DNA of 64,000 nucleotides, taken from assembly GCA_001797465.1 (NCBI GenBank), contig MGPQ01000010.1, forward strand, positions 248,001 to 312,000, in the 5' to 3' direction. The notes under the pieces were generated by a model. It was not told where the DNA came from and made no database searches. It was given only the letters and a program-made list of their open reading frames with translations. Source of the stretch: Deltaproteobacteria bacterium GWB2_55_19. Lineage in GTDB: Bacteria; Desulfobacterota; GWC2-55-46. Shown here one piece after another: positions 18,772 through 27,073 of the stretch (position 1 is its first letter; each line of letters opens with the position of its first letter). The position numbers and the translations under genes are program-made.

Positions 18772-19998
18772 ATGTCAGGAGTAGACTTAAGCCTCGAGAG
18801 GCTTCTTTTCAATCTCAACACCCTCGCCGAGCTCGGCGAGGAGATAACGTCGCCGAAGGACTTTACGAGGGTCGTAAAGTCCTCGCTCTATATGGTAATG
18901 GGGACGTTCTCGGCGTCAAAAGGGATAGTCTTCCAGTACGACCAGGGCGACGGCCTTTTTACGCAGATAGCCTCAAAAGGTCTCACGGACGTCAGGGGCG
19001 CCGGGTTGAAGATCGGCAAGGACGCGGCAAGCGCGATAATAAGGAACAATAAGCCGGTAGACCTTAAGTCAGCGGACCCCATAATCGCCCTTCTCGGCCC
19101 GGGTAGAGAGTTCCTGGAGCGGCTCGGTGCGAGGGTCTTGGCGTTCCTCATAGTAAAGGACGAGCTCCTGGGCTTGATCGCCATCAGCGACAAGTTTTCA
19201 GGCGAGGACTATACCCTGTATGACTACCAGCTCCTCTCAGTCATGGGCCAGCACATCTCTTTCAGCCTCCACAGCCACACGCTCCTTATGAGGCTCATGT
19301 ACAGGTACAACGAGAACAAGGGGTTATATGAGAATTTAAGGCGCATATACTACGACACCATCCACGCATTCGCCGCGGCGATAGACGCCAAGGACGCATA
19401 CACCAAGGGGCACTCGCACAGGGTTTCTTCCTACTCGGCGGCCGTGGCGAGAGAAATGGGCTGGTCGGCAGACGATATAGAGGGCATAAGGATCTCCGGG
19501 CTCCTCCACGACATCGGGAAGATCGCGGTAGATAAATCCATCATAAACAAGGCCTCCCCCCTGACGTCGAACGAGTGCAAGGAGCTTAACTCCCACCCGG
19601 TCATCGGCTACGAGATACTCTCCAGGATAAAGTTCCCCTGGAAGGGCATACCGATGATGACGAGGAACCACCACGAGAAGGTCGATGGGTCCGGCTACCC
19701 GGACAGGCTCAAGAAACACGACATCCCGATGGGGGCGAGGATAATGGCGCTTGTCGACGCCTTCGACGCAATGACGACCGACAGGCCATACAGGCCGCGC
19801 CTCTCCTTCAGGGAGGCGATAGACGAGGTCAAGGACCACTACAACAGGCAGTTCGACCCGGAGGTGGTCCGTCCCTTCATCTCGGTAATAAGGAAAGAGG
19901 TCTTGTCAGAGGTCGAGAACCCGACGATAGTGCCTTTGATGCACGAGCACCTCGACCCGGTGACCCTCTCCAGGATACTCGAGGGCTTCCCGCATTAG
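18772..19998 (+). CDS. GAF-HD-GYP c-di-GMP phosphodiesterase
   Basis: 408 residues, cytosolic. An N-terminal GAF-like sensor covers about residues 20-170, and an HD-GYP domain follows from about 195. The catalytic motifs are intact: HSHRVSSYS at 214-222, LLHDIGKI with H246/D247, and NHHEKVDGSGYP ending at 310. It should hydrolyse c-di-GMP and so opposes the GGDEF protein that opens the operon. Its stop codon sits in the loop of a 13-bp hairpin that probably ends the transcript. Confidence 0.92.
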   Translation: MSGVDLSLERLLFNLNTLAELGEEITSPKDFTRVVKSSLYMVMGTFSASKGIVFQYDQGDGLFTQIASKGLTDVRGAGLKIGKDAASAIIRNNKPVDLKSADPIIALLGPGREFLERLGARVLAFLIVKDELLGLIAISDKFSGEDYTLYDYQLLSVMGQHISFSLHSHTLLMRLMYRYNENKGLYENLRRIYYDTIHAFAAAIDAKDAYTKGHSHRVSSYSAAVAREMGWSADDIEGIRISGLLHDIGKIAVDKSIINKASPLTSNECKELNSHPVIGYEILSRIKFPWKGIPMMTRNHHEKVDGSGYPDRLKKHDIPMGARIMALVDAFDAMTTDRPYRPRLSFREAIDEVKDHYNRQFDPEVVRPFISVIRKEVLSEVENPTIVPLMHEHLDPVTLSRILEGFPH

Positions 19999-20010
19999 CG
20001 GGAAGCCCTC
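19981..20010 (+). terminator. 13-bp perfect hairpin enclosing the HD-GYP stop codon
   Basis: GAGGGCTTCCCGC and its exact complement flank a four-base ATTA loop. The TAG stop (19996-19998) runs from the loop into the right arm. No long T-run follows, so it may act as a 3'-end stabiliser rather than a simple intrinsic terminator. Confidence 0.6.
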
Positions 20011-20267
20011 ATGTCATCGCGCGCGCGGGCGGGGGGGCGGCGGTGCGGGACAAGGCAAGCCGTCAGTTTTTCGTTGCTTTTTACGGTCTTATGAAAAGAG
20101 GCCATGCGTTCATGGGGAAAATGAATGCTTGACCTCTTTTTTGTTTGACTTTATAATATTCACACCTTGAATAAGCCTTGCTGATATTCTTTTGCACGCG
20201 AAAAGCGCCTCGGAAAACGGCCTTTTCCCCAGGGCAGGGTATTCGGAGGCGCGGGGCTGGACGGATA

Positions 20268-21974
20268 ATGAAGAAGCGTTGGAAGATAAGCCCGGCCAAC
20301 ATAGAGTTACAGGAGGTCCTCGGTAGGGAGCTTGACATACTGCCCCTTACCGCGCAGCTGTTGATAAACAGGGGCCTTGTCGAACCTGACAAGGCCTCTT
20401 CTTTTTTGAGGCCGGAGTTGAAGGACCTCCACGAGCCATTCCTCATGAAGGACATGGGCAAGGCCGTCGACCGCATATTGAAGGCGCTCGAGGGGGGAGA
20501 AAAGATAGCCGTCTACGGCGACTACGATGTGGACGGCACGACCTCGACCGCCCTCCTCCACCTCTTTTTCAAGGAGATCGGAGGCGTGTCCGAGTGCTAC
20601 ATACCATGCAGGCGGACCGAAGGCTACGGCCTGAATTCCGCGGCCCTGAAAAAGCTCAAAGACGCCGGCGTCTCCCTCGTCATAACCGTCGACTGCGGGG
20701 TATCCAACCACGAGGAGCTCGCATACGCGCGCTCCATAGGGCTCGACTGCATAGTATCAGACCACCACGAGCTCGAAATGGGCGCGCCCGAAGGGGCCCT
20801 TGCAGTCCTTAACCCAAAGCAGAACGGGTGCGCGTTCCCTTTCAAGTCCCTGGCGGGCGTAGGCGTCGCCTTCAACCTCGCTATCGCCCTTCGGGCGCGT
20901 CTCCGGGAGACAGGCTGGTTTGTGAAGAGGGAGGAGCCGAACCTCAGGCGCTACCTCGACCTCGTAGCCGTCGGCACGATAGCGGACCTCGTCCCCCTCG
21001 TGGACGAGAACAGGATACTCGTAAGCCACGGCCTTAAGGAGCTCTCAGGAGGGGCAAGGCTGGGTTTAAAGGCCCTTGTCGAGGCCTCAGGGGTCAAGCC
21101 CGGAAGGCTTGACGCCGACTCGGTGGCATTCCAGCTCGCGCCGAGGATAAACGCCGCCGGAAGGCTCGGCAGCGCCATGACCGCTCTAAGGCTCCTCATC
21201 ACCGACGACGCGAAGGAGGCGGCCTCTCTCGCCGGAGAGCTCAACAGGGAGAACTCCCTCAGGCAACGGATAGAGGAGGAGACGCTCCTTGAGGCTTTAG
21301 AGCTTATGAAGGTCGAATCCGGCCTGGGCATAGTGCTCGCTAAAGAGGGCTGGAACCCAGGGGTCATCGGGATAGTAGCCTCCAGGCTCGCCGACAGGTT
21401 CGGGCAACCGACGGTCATGATAGCCCTCGAAGGAGAGACCGGCAAGGGCTCGGCAAGGGGCGTTAAGTCCTTTAACATGCTCGAAGGGCTTAAAGCCTGC
21501 TCTCTGCTCCTCCATAAATACGGCGGGCACAAGGCCGCGGCGGGCCTTACCATCGCCAGAGAGAATATTGACAGCTTCCGGGATGAGTTCCAGGCGCACA
21601 TCAGCGAGAGGCTGAACGAGGACGACCTCACCCCTGAGATAGTCCTCGACGCCGTAGTAAGGCTCGACGATCTCGACCCAAGGTTCATTTCCGAAATCGA
21701 GAGGCTCGCGCCGTTCGGGGCATCGAACCGCGAGCCGCTTCTGGCCGTCGCCGACGCGGAGATACTGGCGACAGAGGTAGTCGGTAGCCGGCACTTGAGG
21801 TTAAAGGTCTCCCGGAAGGGGCTCTCCGCGTTAAGCGCCATAGGCTTCGGGCTCGCGCCCCTGCACCCCATGAAGGGCACAGGCTTCGGCATAGCCTTCT
21901 CGCCTTACATGGACGAGTGGCAGGGGACAAGGAACCTTAAGCTCCGCGTCAAGGACGTGCGGCCGAGTGTGTAA
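20268..21974 (+). CDS. recJ: Single-stranded-DNA-specific exonuclease RecJ
   Basis: About 568 residues, a 5'-3' ssDNA exonuclease in recombination and repair. DHH-family motifs are present: AVYGDYDVDGTTSTALL (motif I), TVDCGVSNHEE, VSDHHELE (the DHH motif) and, in DHHA1, KYGGHKAAAGLTI. I chose ATG 20268, where homology begins (MKKRWKISPANIE); no strong ribosome site is visible, and the frame is open upstream to 20178. It is followed by its own short gap and a new promoter. Confidence 0.94.
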   Translation: MKKRWKISPANIELQEVLGRELDILPLTAQLLINRGLVEPDKASSFLRPELKDLHEPFLMKDMGKAVDRILKALEGGEKIAVYGDYDVDGTTSTALLHLFFKEIGGVSECYIPCRRTEGYGLNSAALKKLKDAGVSLVITVDCGVSNHEELAYARSIGLDCIVSDHHELEMGAPEGALAVLNPKQNGCAFPFKSLAGVGVAFNLAIALRARLRETGWFVKREEPNLRRYLDLVAVGTIADLVPLVDENRILVSHGLKELSGGARLGLKALVEASGVKPGRLDADSVAFQLAPRINAAGRLGSAMTALRLLITDDAKEAASLAGELNRENSLRQRIEEETLLEALELMKVESGLGIVLAKEGWNPGVIGIVASRLADRFGQPTVMIALEGETGKGSARGVKSFNMLEGLKACSLLLHKYGGHKAAAGLTIARENIDSFRDEFQAHISERLNEDDLTPEIVLDAVVRLDDLDPRFISEIERLAPFGASNREPLLAVADAEILATEVVGSRHLRLKVSRKGLSALSAIGFGLAPLHPMKGTGFGIAFSPYMDEWQGTRNLKLRVKDVRPSV

Positions 21975-21979
21975 AATTC

Positions 21980-22008
21980 TTGACATGAGCTTCAAAAGAA
22001 AATATATT
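21980..22008 (+). promoter_or_regulatory. Sigma-70-type promoter before the transglycosylase
   Basis: TTGACA (21980-21985), 17-base spacer, TATATT (22003-22008). It lies 32 bases before ATG 22041, with AGGAG between. Confidence 0.65.
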
Positions 22009-22040
22009 AACACGTTGCGGAATTCAGGAGTATCCTCTTG

Positions 22041-22658
22041 ATGTTGCTGGGAAAATTTACAAGGACGGGTTTCAGGAAGGCGCTCGTCGCGCTCGTAGCG
22101 GCCTTTGCCGCGGAGGCCTTCGTCTATCCGTCCCTCAGGGACGTGGACTTATGGTATGCGAGGCCGGAAAAGACCCTCACCTATGTCCGCGACGTCCTTA
22201 AGGAGAGCAGGACGGGTCTCGGCTCGCTCGAAGAGTTCAAGCTCGCCGAGGTCATCCTCTTCGAGTCCGTCTCCCACAGGATCGACCCGCTCTTCGTCCT
22301 CGCGCTCATAAAGACCGAGTCTACCTTCTATAACTGGTCGAGGTCCGATAACGGGGCCGTGGGTCTCATGCAGATAAGGCCGTCCACGGGTGAAGCGCTC
22401 GCCGAAGAGCTCGACCTTAAGTGGAAGGGCGAGGCGACGCTCTTGAACCCGTACCTGAACGTCAAGATGGGAGTCCATTACTTCTCGAACCTCATGGAGA
22501 GGTACGACGACGACAAGGAAGTGACGCTTGCGGCCTACAACGTAGGCCCAGGCATAGTAACCTCCCGTATGAAGCTCGACGAAGGCTGGGGGCAGGAGTT
22601 CGTCGGAAGGGTCTTGCACAACTACAATGATTTCAAGGAAAGGGCGGAATACTACTAA
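22041..22658 (+). CDS. Soluble-lytic-transglycosylase-like (SLT domain) protein
   Basis: 205 residues from ATG 22041 (AGGAG nine bases upstream). An N-terminal hydrophobic segment (about residues 10-28) anchors or exports it. The SLT domain has catalytic Glu in ALIKTESTFYNW, then NGAVGLMQIRPSTGE, and YNVGPG. It cleaves peptidoglycan glycan strands in the periplasm. The gene ends three bases before the deoxyhypusine-synthase-like gene but is probably not linked to it in function. Confidence 0.92.
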   Translation: MLLGKFTRTGFRKALVALVAAFAAEAFVYPSLRDVDLWYARPEKTLTYVRDVLKESRTGLGSLEEFKLAEVILFESVSHRIDPLFVLALIKTESTFYNWSRSDNGAVGLMQIRPSTGEALAEELDLKWKGEATLLNPYLNVKMGVHYFSNLMERYDDDKEVTLAAYNVGPGIVTSRMKLDEGWGQEFVGRVLHNYNDFKERAEYY

Positions 22659-22661
22659 AAG

Positions 22662-23696
22662 ATGGCAGACAGGAAAAAGTACCTAAAAAAAGCAGTAAAG
22701 CCGGTCGAGATAAAGGCAGGCGCGGGTGTTGAAGACCTCGTAAGGCGTATGGGTGAGACCGCCTTCCAGGGCCGGAACCTCTCTACGGCCGTAGATATCT
22801 GGGAGGAGATGCTCAAAACCCGCACCACGATATTCTTCGGCCTCGCCGGCGCGATGGTCCCGGCGGGCATGAGGGAGGTACTCGTATTCCTCCTCAAGAA
22901 CAGGTATATCGACTGCCTCGTATCCACCGGCGCGAACCTCTTCCACGACATACACGAGACATTAGGCAGGCACCACTGGCAGGGTAGCCACCAGATGTGC
23001 GACACGGACCTTAAAGACGCCGGAATCGACCGCATCTACGACGTCTTCGCCGTCGAAGAGGAGTTCAATATCGCGGACAGGTACATCTACGAGTTCTCCG
23101 AAGGCCTTGAGAACCGCCCCTACACCACGCGCGAGTTCTTCTCCCTGATGGGCAAGGACTTGTCCAAGAGGGGCAAGGCCGAAGGGATAGTCACCGCCGC
23201 GTACAAGGCCGGAGTGCCTGTTTATTGCCCGGCTGTCGCCGACTCGTCCATCGGCATTTCCCTTGCCCTCAAGAACGGCCCCGACCACTTCATCTTCGAC
23301 CTCATCGGCGACGTCAAGGAGACCGCCGAGATCGCCGCGCGCGCAAAGGCGACAGGCGTCGTATACGTCGGCGGCGGCACGCCGAAAAACTTCATACAGC
23401 AGACCGAGGTCACGGCTACTCTCCAGTGCAAAAATGTGGAGGGGCATAAGTACGCGATACAGGTGACAGCCGACGCCCCGCACTGGGGAGGCCTTTCCGG
23501 ATGCACCTTCGAAGAGGCGCAGTCCTGGGGAAAGATAGCCAAGAAGTCGAGCCACACGACCGTGAACTCGGACGCGACGATCGCTCTCCCCATGATAGTG
23601 ACCGCGCTCGCCACGCGCATGAAGGGCCGCAAGCGCGCGCTCCCGGACTTGGACCTCAAATCCTCGAACAAGATCGCGAAGAGGATATGGGAATGA
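22662..23696 (+). CDS. Deoxyhypusine-synthase-like protein (polyamine aminopropyl/aminobutyl transferase)
   Basis: 344 residues, NAD-dependent DHS fold. FFGLAGAMVPAGMRE and STGANLFHDIHE are family motifs. Lys291 in QSWGKIAKK matches the active-site Lys that forms the enzyme-imine intermediate. Bacteria lack eIF5A, so members of this clade are thought to transfer the spermidine-derived aminobutyl group to a polyamine instead, e.g. homospermidine synthesis. The arginine decarboxylase two genes on supports a polyamine role. The exact acceptor cannot be read from sequence. Confidence 0.88.
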   Translation: MADRKKYLKKAVKPVEIKAGAGVEDLVRRMGETAFQGRNLSTAVDIWEEMLKTRTTIFFGLAGAMVPAGMREVLVFLLKNRYIDCLVSTGANLFHDIHETLGRHHWQGSHQMCDTDLKDAGIDRIYDVFAVEEEFNIADRYIYEFSEGLENRPYTTREFFSLMGKDLSKRGKAEGIVTAAYKAGVPVYCPAVADSSIGISLALKNGPDHFIFDLIGDVKETAEIAARAKATGVVYVGGGTPKNFIQQTEVTATLQCKNVEGHKYAIQVTADAPHWGGLSGCTFEEAQSWGKIAKKSSHTTVNSDATIALPMIVTALATRMKGRKRALPDLDLKSSNKIAKRIWE

Positions 23697-23830
23697 GCGG
23701 CGTAAAGGCCGCCCGGCGTCCCGCTCACCGCGGAGCCCGCTTCCAGGGACATGCGCGGCATGAACGGAAGGCGCATGACGAGATGGGTATAAGGAGGAGG
23801 CGCCTGTACCTACTGGGGCTCAAGCTTTAG
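23693..23830 (+). CDS. Possible small Arg-rich protein (uncertain)
   Basis: A 45-residue frame whose ATG overlaps the preceding stop (ATGA), as in translational coupling. The product is very basic ([24 protein letters not shown]) and matches nothing I know. The only support is the coupling and that it fills most of the 198-base gap before the decarboxylase. GC-rich DNA easily gives such frames, so it may be spurious. Confidence 0.25.
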   Translation: MSGVKAARRPAHRGARFQGHARHERKAHDEMGIRRRRLYLLGLKL

Positions 23831-23894
23831 CCGCCTTTGGCAACGGGATCGTCTCAAGGCTTCCATCCATAATTCGAAATCGGGGGTAATTGAA

Positions 23895-24440
23895 ATGTTC
23901 GTTCCTAAAAGGGTATTCTTCACCAAAGGCGTCGGCACTCATAAAGAAGAGCTTACTTCCTTCGAGCTCGCGCTCCGAGACGCCGGCATAGAGAAGTTCA
24001 ACCTCGTACAGGTATCAAGCATATTCCCTCCCGCGGCAAAGGTGGTCCCCAAGTCCGTGGGCATAAAGAAGCTCTCGCCCGGCCAGGTCGTATTCTGCGT
24101 GATGAGCAAGCTCTCGAGCAACGAGCCGAGAAGGCTCATGGCCGCCTCAGTAGGCTGCGCCATACCGACCGACAGAAAGCTCTACGGCTATCTTAGCGAA
24201 CACCACGCCTACGGCCAGACCGACGCGCTCGCCGGAGACTACTCCGAAGACCTCGCCGCCGCCATGCTCGCCTCCACACTCGGCATAGAGCTCGACGAGA
24301 ACCTCGGGTGGGACGAGAAAAAGGAGATATACCGCATAAGCGACAAGATAGTAAAGACTACCAATGTCACGCAGTCGGCGATTGTCAAGGGCGACGGCAA
24401 ATTCACGACCGTCGTCGCCGCGGCGGTCCTTATCCTTTAA
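23895..24440 (+). CDS. Pyruvoyl-dependent arginine decarboxylase
   Basis: 181 residues. It makes agmatine and CO2 from arginine. The proenzyme self-cleaves between Ser41 and Ser42 in [14 protein letters not shown], turning Ser42 into the pyruvoyl cofactor. [19 protein letters not shown] and [10 protein letters not shown] are family motifs. Enzymes of this class are best known from archaea and some bacteria. Together with the DHS-like protein it forms a polyamine pathway. A strong G/C hairpin follows the stop. Confidence 0.93.
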   Translation: MFVPKRVFFTKGVGTHKEELTSFELALRDAGIEKFNLVQVSSIFPPAAKVVPKSVGIKKLSPGQVVFCVMSKLSSNEPRRLMAASVGCAIPTDRKLYGYLSEHHAYGQTDALAGDYSEDLAAAMLASTLGIELDENLGWDEKKEIYRISDKIVKTTNVTQSAIVKGDGKFTTVVAAAVLIL

Positions 24441-24446
24441 CGGACT

Positions 24447-24480
24447 CTGGGGGGGACTTTTTATAATAAGTTCCCCCCAG
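24447..24480 (+). terminator. 11-bp G/C hairpin after the arginine decarboxylase
   Basis: CTGGGGGGGAC pairs with GTTCCCCCCAG (one G-T pair) across a 12-base AT loop. No T-run follows, so it may attenuate rather than end transcription into the ATP-grasp genes. Confidence 0.5.
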
Positions 24481-24494
24481 GCCCCCTTTCACCT

Positions 24495-25508
24495 ATGAGA
24501 GTCGGCCTTACATACAACCTTAAGAGAGAGATGAAGGGGGACGAAGGTCTTCCCGAGGACTTCTACGCCGAGTGCGACGACCTCGATACCATCGAGGCCG
24601 TCAGGGACGCCATCCTTGAGAGGCACGGGGAGGTCGTCATGATCGAGGCCGACGAGGACGCCTACGAGAGGCTCCGGAAGGAGAGGCCCGAGCTCGTCTT
24701 CAACATGGCCGAGGGCGTTTGGGGGGATTCACGCGAGTCCCACATGCCGGCGATCATGGAGATGCTCCGCATCCCCTACACTGGCTCAGGCCCTCTCTCG
24801 CTCGCCCTGTGTTTGAACAAGGCCCGCGCCAAAGAGATACTCTCCCACTACGGCATACCCACCGCGCGGTTCGTCGTCGCAACCGACGCCGAGACCGATA
24901 TCGGCAAATTCCTCAACTTCCCCATGATAGTAAAGCCGCTCCTCGAGGGCTCAAGCAAGGGCATAAAGAACGATTCCATAGTCCACGACCCGGAAGGGCT
25001 CAAGAAAAAGGTCTCGTCGGTGCTTGATGAATACAAACAACCCGCGCTCGTCGAGGAGTTCCTCTCAGGGCGCGAGTTCACGGTCGCGCTCATCGGGAAC
25101 GGCGAGAAGCTCAAGACCCTCCCGATAGTCGAGATAAATTATGCGTCGCTCCCTGAAGGCGTGAACCACATCTACTCGTATGAGGCCAAGTGGATACTCG
25201 ACAGGCCAGAGGCCCCGCTCGACATATTCAACTGCCCGGCGGAGCTCACGGCGCGCCTCAAGAAGGCGATAGACAACGTCGCGATTGACGCCTTCCGCGC
25301 CCTCGACGTCAGGGACTGGTGCAGGATAGACATAAGGCTCGACGGCTCCGGCGTGCCGCACATAATCGAGCTTAACCCCCTGCCGGGGATACTCATGGAC
25401 CCGGACTGCAACTCGTGCTTTCCGAAGGCCGCGAGGGCGGCCGGGATGAGTTTTGGCGATCTCGTCAATTCGGTCATAGACGCCGCCCGCGAGAGGTACG
25501 GCATATGA
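24495..25508 (+). CDS. ATP-grasp ligase, D-Ala-D-Ala ligase-like (first of a pair)
   Basis: 337 residues. The Ddl-like N-terminal domain has LVFNMAEGVWGDSRESHMPA and RIPYTGSGPLSLAL. The ATP-grasp core has FPMIVKPLLEGSSKGIK and VEEFLSGREFTVAL. The metal site is HIIELNPLPGILMDPD. It forms an amide bond using ATP. Classic Ddl enzymes have a different loop after the metal site, so a substrate other than D-Ala is possible. The stop overlaps the start of the second ATP-grasp gene, so the two are translated together. Confidence 0.85.
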   Translation: MRVGLTYNLKREMKGDEGLPEDFYAECDDLDTIEAVRDAILERHGEVVMIEADEDAYERLRKERPELVFNMAEGVWGDSRESHMPAIMEMLRIPYTGSGPLSLALCLNKARAKEILSHYGIPTARFVVATDAETDIGKFLNFPMIVKPLLEGSSKGIKNDSIVHDPEGLKKKVSSVLDEYKQPALVEEFLSGREFTVALIGNGEKLKTLPIVEINYASLPEGVNHIYSYEAKWILDRPEAPLDIFNCPAELTARLKKAIDNVAIDAFRALDVRDWCRIDIRLDGSGVPHIIELNPLPGILMDPDCNSCFPKAARAAGMSFGDLVNSVIDAARERYGI

Positions 25509-26557
25509 GCATGAGGAAGGTCAAGGTCATCTTCAACGACGACGGGTCGGACAAGTACCTTTTCGACGGCAAGGAGATAAAGCTCGAGAACGTCTCCGGG
25601 ACCGCCGAGGAGGTCGTAGCGGCGCTCTCATCCGGCGGGTTTTCAACGGAGTGCATCCCGCTCAAATCCTCCCAGCGCGGGAAGATAGACGAGTTCATCA
25701 ACAGGGTTGCTTCCGATGACGCGATAGTCTTCAACCTCTGCGAGGGCGCCTTCGGCAAGAGCTCCTTCGAGATGCACATAGCCGCCCTCCTCGACCTCTA
25801 CGGGGTGAAGTACACGGGGAGCGGCCCCCTGACGCTCGGGCTTTCGCTGGACAAGGGGCTCACCAAGGACATACTCCACAGCAGGGACATCCCGACCCCC
25901 GGGTACTGCGTCATGAACGAGCCGCCGTCGAGGCTAAAGAGGGGGCTTAAGTTCCCCTTGATAGTGAAGCCCTTGAAAGAGGACGCCTCCTTAGGCATAG
26001 ATTCTGGCGCGGTGGTCAACACCATGAAGGATCTCAAAAAGAGGGTCGAGTACATCATAACGAAGTTCATTCAGCCGGCGATAGTGGAGGAGTACGTCGA
26101 GGGCAGGGAGTTCAACATAGCGGTTATCGGGAACAACGGGTCGCTGAGGGCGCTCCCCCCCTCGGAGATAGAGTTCATAGACTTCCCTGAGGGCATCCCG
26201 AAGATATGCTGTTACGAGGCGAAGTGGGTGACGCAGAGCCCGCTTTATAAAAAGACCGTACCGTCGTGCCCGGCGAACGTGCCGGAGAGCCTTAAGGACG
26301 AGCTCCAGGCCGTGGCCTTGAAGGCCTACGGGGCGATGGGGTGCAGGGACTACGCGAGAGTAGACATGAGGCTCGGAGAGGACGGGAATTTGAAGGTCCT
26401 CGAGGTCAACCCAAACCCGGACATATCGTCGGACGCCGGGCTCGCCAGGGCCGCCAGCGCCGTCGGGCTCGACTACGCCGGGCTTATCCACAATATCGTC
26501 GGGAGCGCCGCTACGCGCTACGGGGTCGCGGGCTTCACGGCAAAGGAAGCGGGTTGA
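25505..26557 (+). CDS. ATP-grasp ligase, D-Ala-D-Ala ligase-like (second of a pair)
   Basis: 350 residues from ATG 25505, overlapping the previous stop. It is a diverged paralogue of the first: VFNLCEGAFGKSSFEMHIAA, KYTGSGPLTLGLSLDKG, KFPLIVKPLKEDASLGID, VEEYVEGREFNIAVIG and LEVNPNPDISSDAG. The N-terminus (RKVKVIFNDDGSDKYLFDGK) is unlike Ddl. Two adjacent, diverged ATP-grasp enzymes suggest two successive ligations in one pathway. The substrate is unknown. Confidence 0.83.
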   Translation: MSMRKVKVIFNDDGSDKYLFDGKEIKLENVSGTAEEVVAALSSGGFSTECIPLKSSQRGKIDEFINRVASDDAIVFNLCEGAFGKSSFEMHIAALLDLYGVKYTGSGPLTLGLSLDKGLTKDILHSRDIPTPGYCVMNEPPSRLKRGLKFPLIVKPLKEDASLGIDSGAVVNTMKDLKKRVEYIITKFIQPAIVEEYVEGREFNIAVIGNNGSLRALPPSEIEFIDFPEGIPKICCYEAKWVTQSPLYKKTVPSCPANVPESLKDELQAVALKAYGAMGCRDYARVDMRLGEDGNLKVLEVNPNPDISSDAGLARAASAVGLDYAGLIHNIVGSAATRYGVAGFTAKEAG

Positions 26558-27054
26558 GCGCAATCACTTTAAGAGAAAAAATGGCGGTAAGGGAGGCGAC
26601 AACCTCCGACAGGGGCGGCCTTGTCCGCATCATCGAAGGGACCGGGAACCTCACGAGGGAGGAGAAGGATTGCGCCCTGGAGCTACTTGATATATACTTG
26701 GGCAATCCACTGCAAAAGGACTATTTTTTCATCGCCGCAGTTGCAAATTCCGGCATGCCCGCCGGATACGCGTGTTACGGGAAGACGCCGCTTACGGACG
26801 CCGTCTACGACCTCTACTGGGTCCTCGTTGACGGCGGCGTCCGGGGGCAGGGGATCGGGAGCCTCCTCCTTGAGAATGTGGAGGCGCTCATAGGCAAAGA
26901 GGGCGCGCGCCTCCTCGTCGCCGAGACCTCAGGCCTTCCGGCCTACGAGGCGGCGAGGGAGTTTTACCTTAAGCGCGGCTTCACCGTTGAGTCAAGGATA
27001 AAGGACTTTTACAAGCCGGGTGATGACCTTATCACATACGTCAAAAGATATTAA
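26554..27054 (+). CDS. GNAT N-acetyltransferase
   Basis: About 166 residues from TTG 26554 (AAGGAAG upstream, overlapping the previous stop); ATG 26581 is the alternative. The GNAT acetyl-CoA loop is VDGGVRGQGIGSLLLENVE, followed by AREFYLKRGFTVE. It transfers an acyl group from acyl-CoA to an amine. Tight coupling to the ATP-grasp pair points to the same unknown pathway. Confidence 0.85.
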   Translation: MSAITLREKMAVREATTSDRGGLVRIIEGTGNLTREEKDCALELLDIYLGNPLQKDYFFIAAVANSGMPAGYACYGKTPLTDAVYDLYWVLVDGGVRGQGIGSLLLENVEALIGKEGARLLVAETSGLPAYEAAREFYLKRGFTVESRIKDFYKPGDDLITYVKRY

Positions 27055-27073
27055 GAAAAAGAGAGGGCATCAA

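Noticed and set aside
24495-26557. Annotating both ATP-grasp genes as D-alanine-D-alanine ligase (ddl)
   Set aside because: Metal-site loops and N-termini differ from Ddl, there are two in tandem, and no cell-wall genes are nearby, so the substrate is left open.
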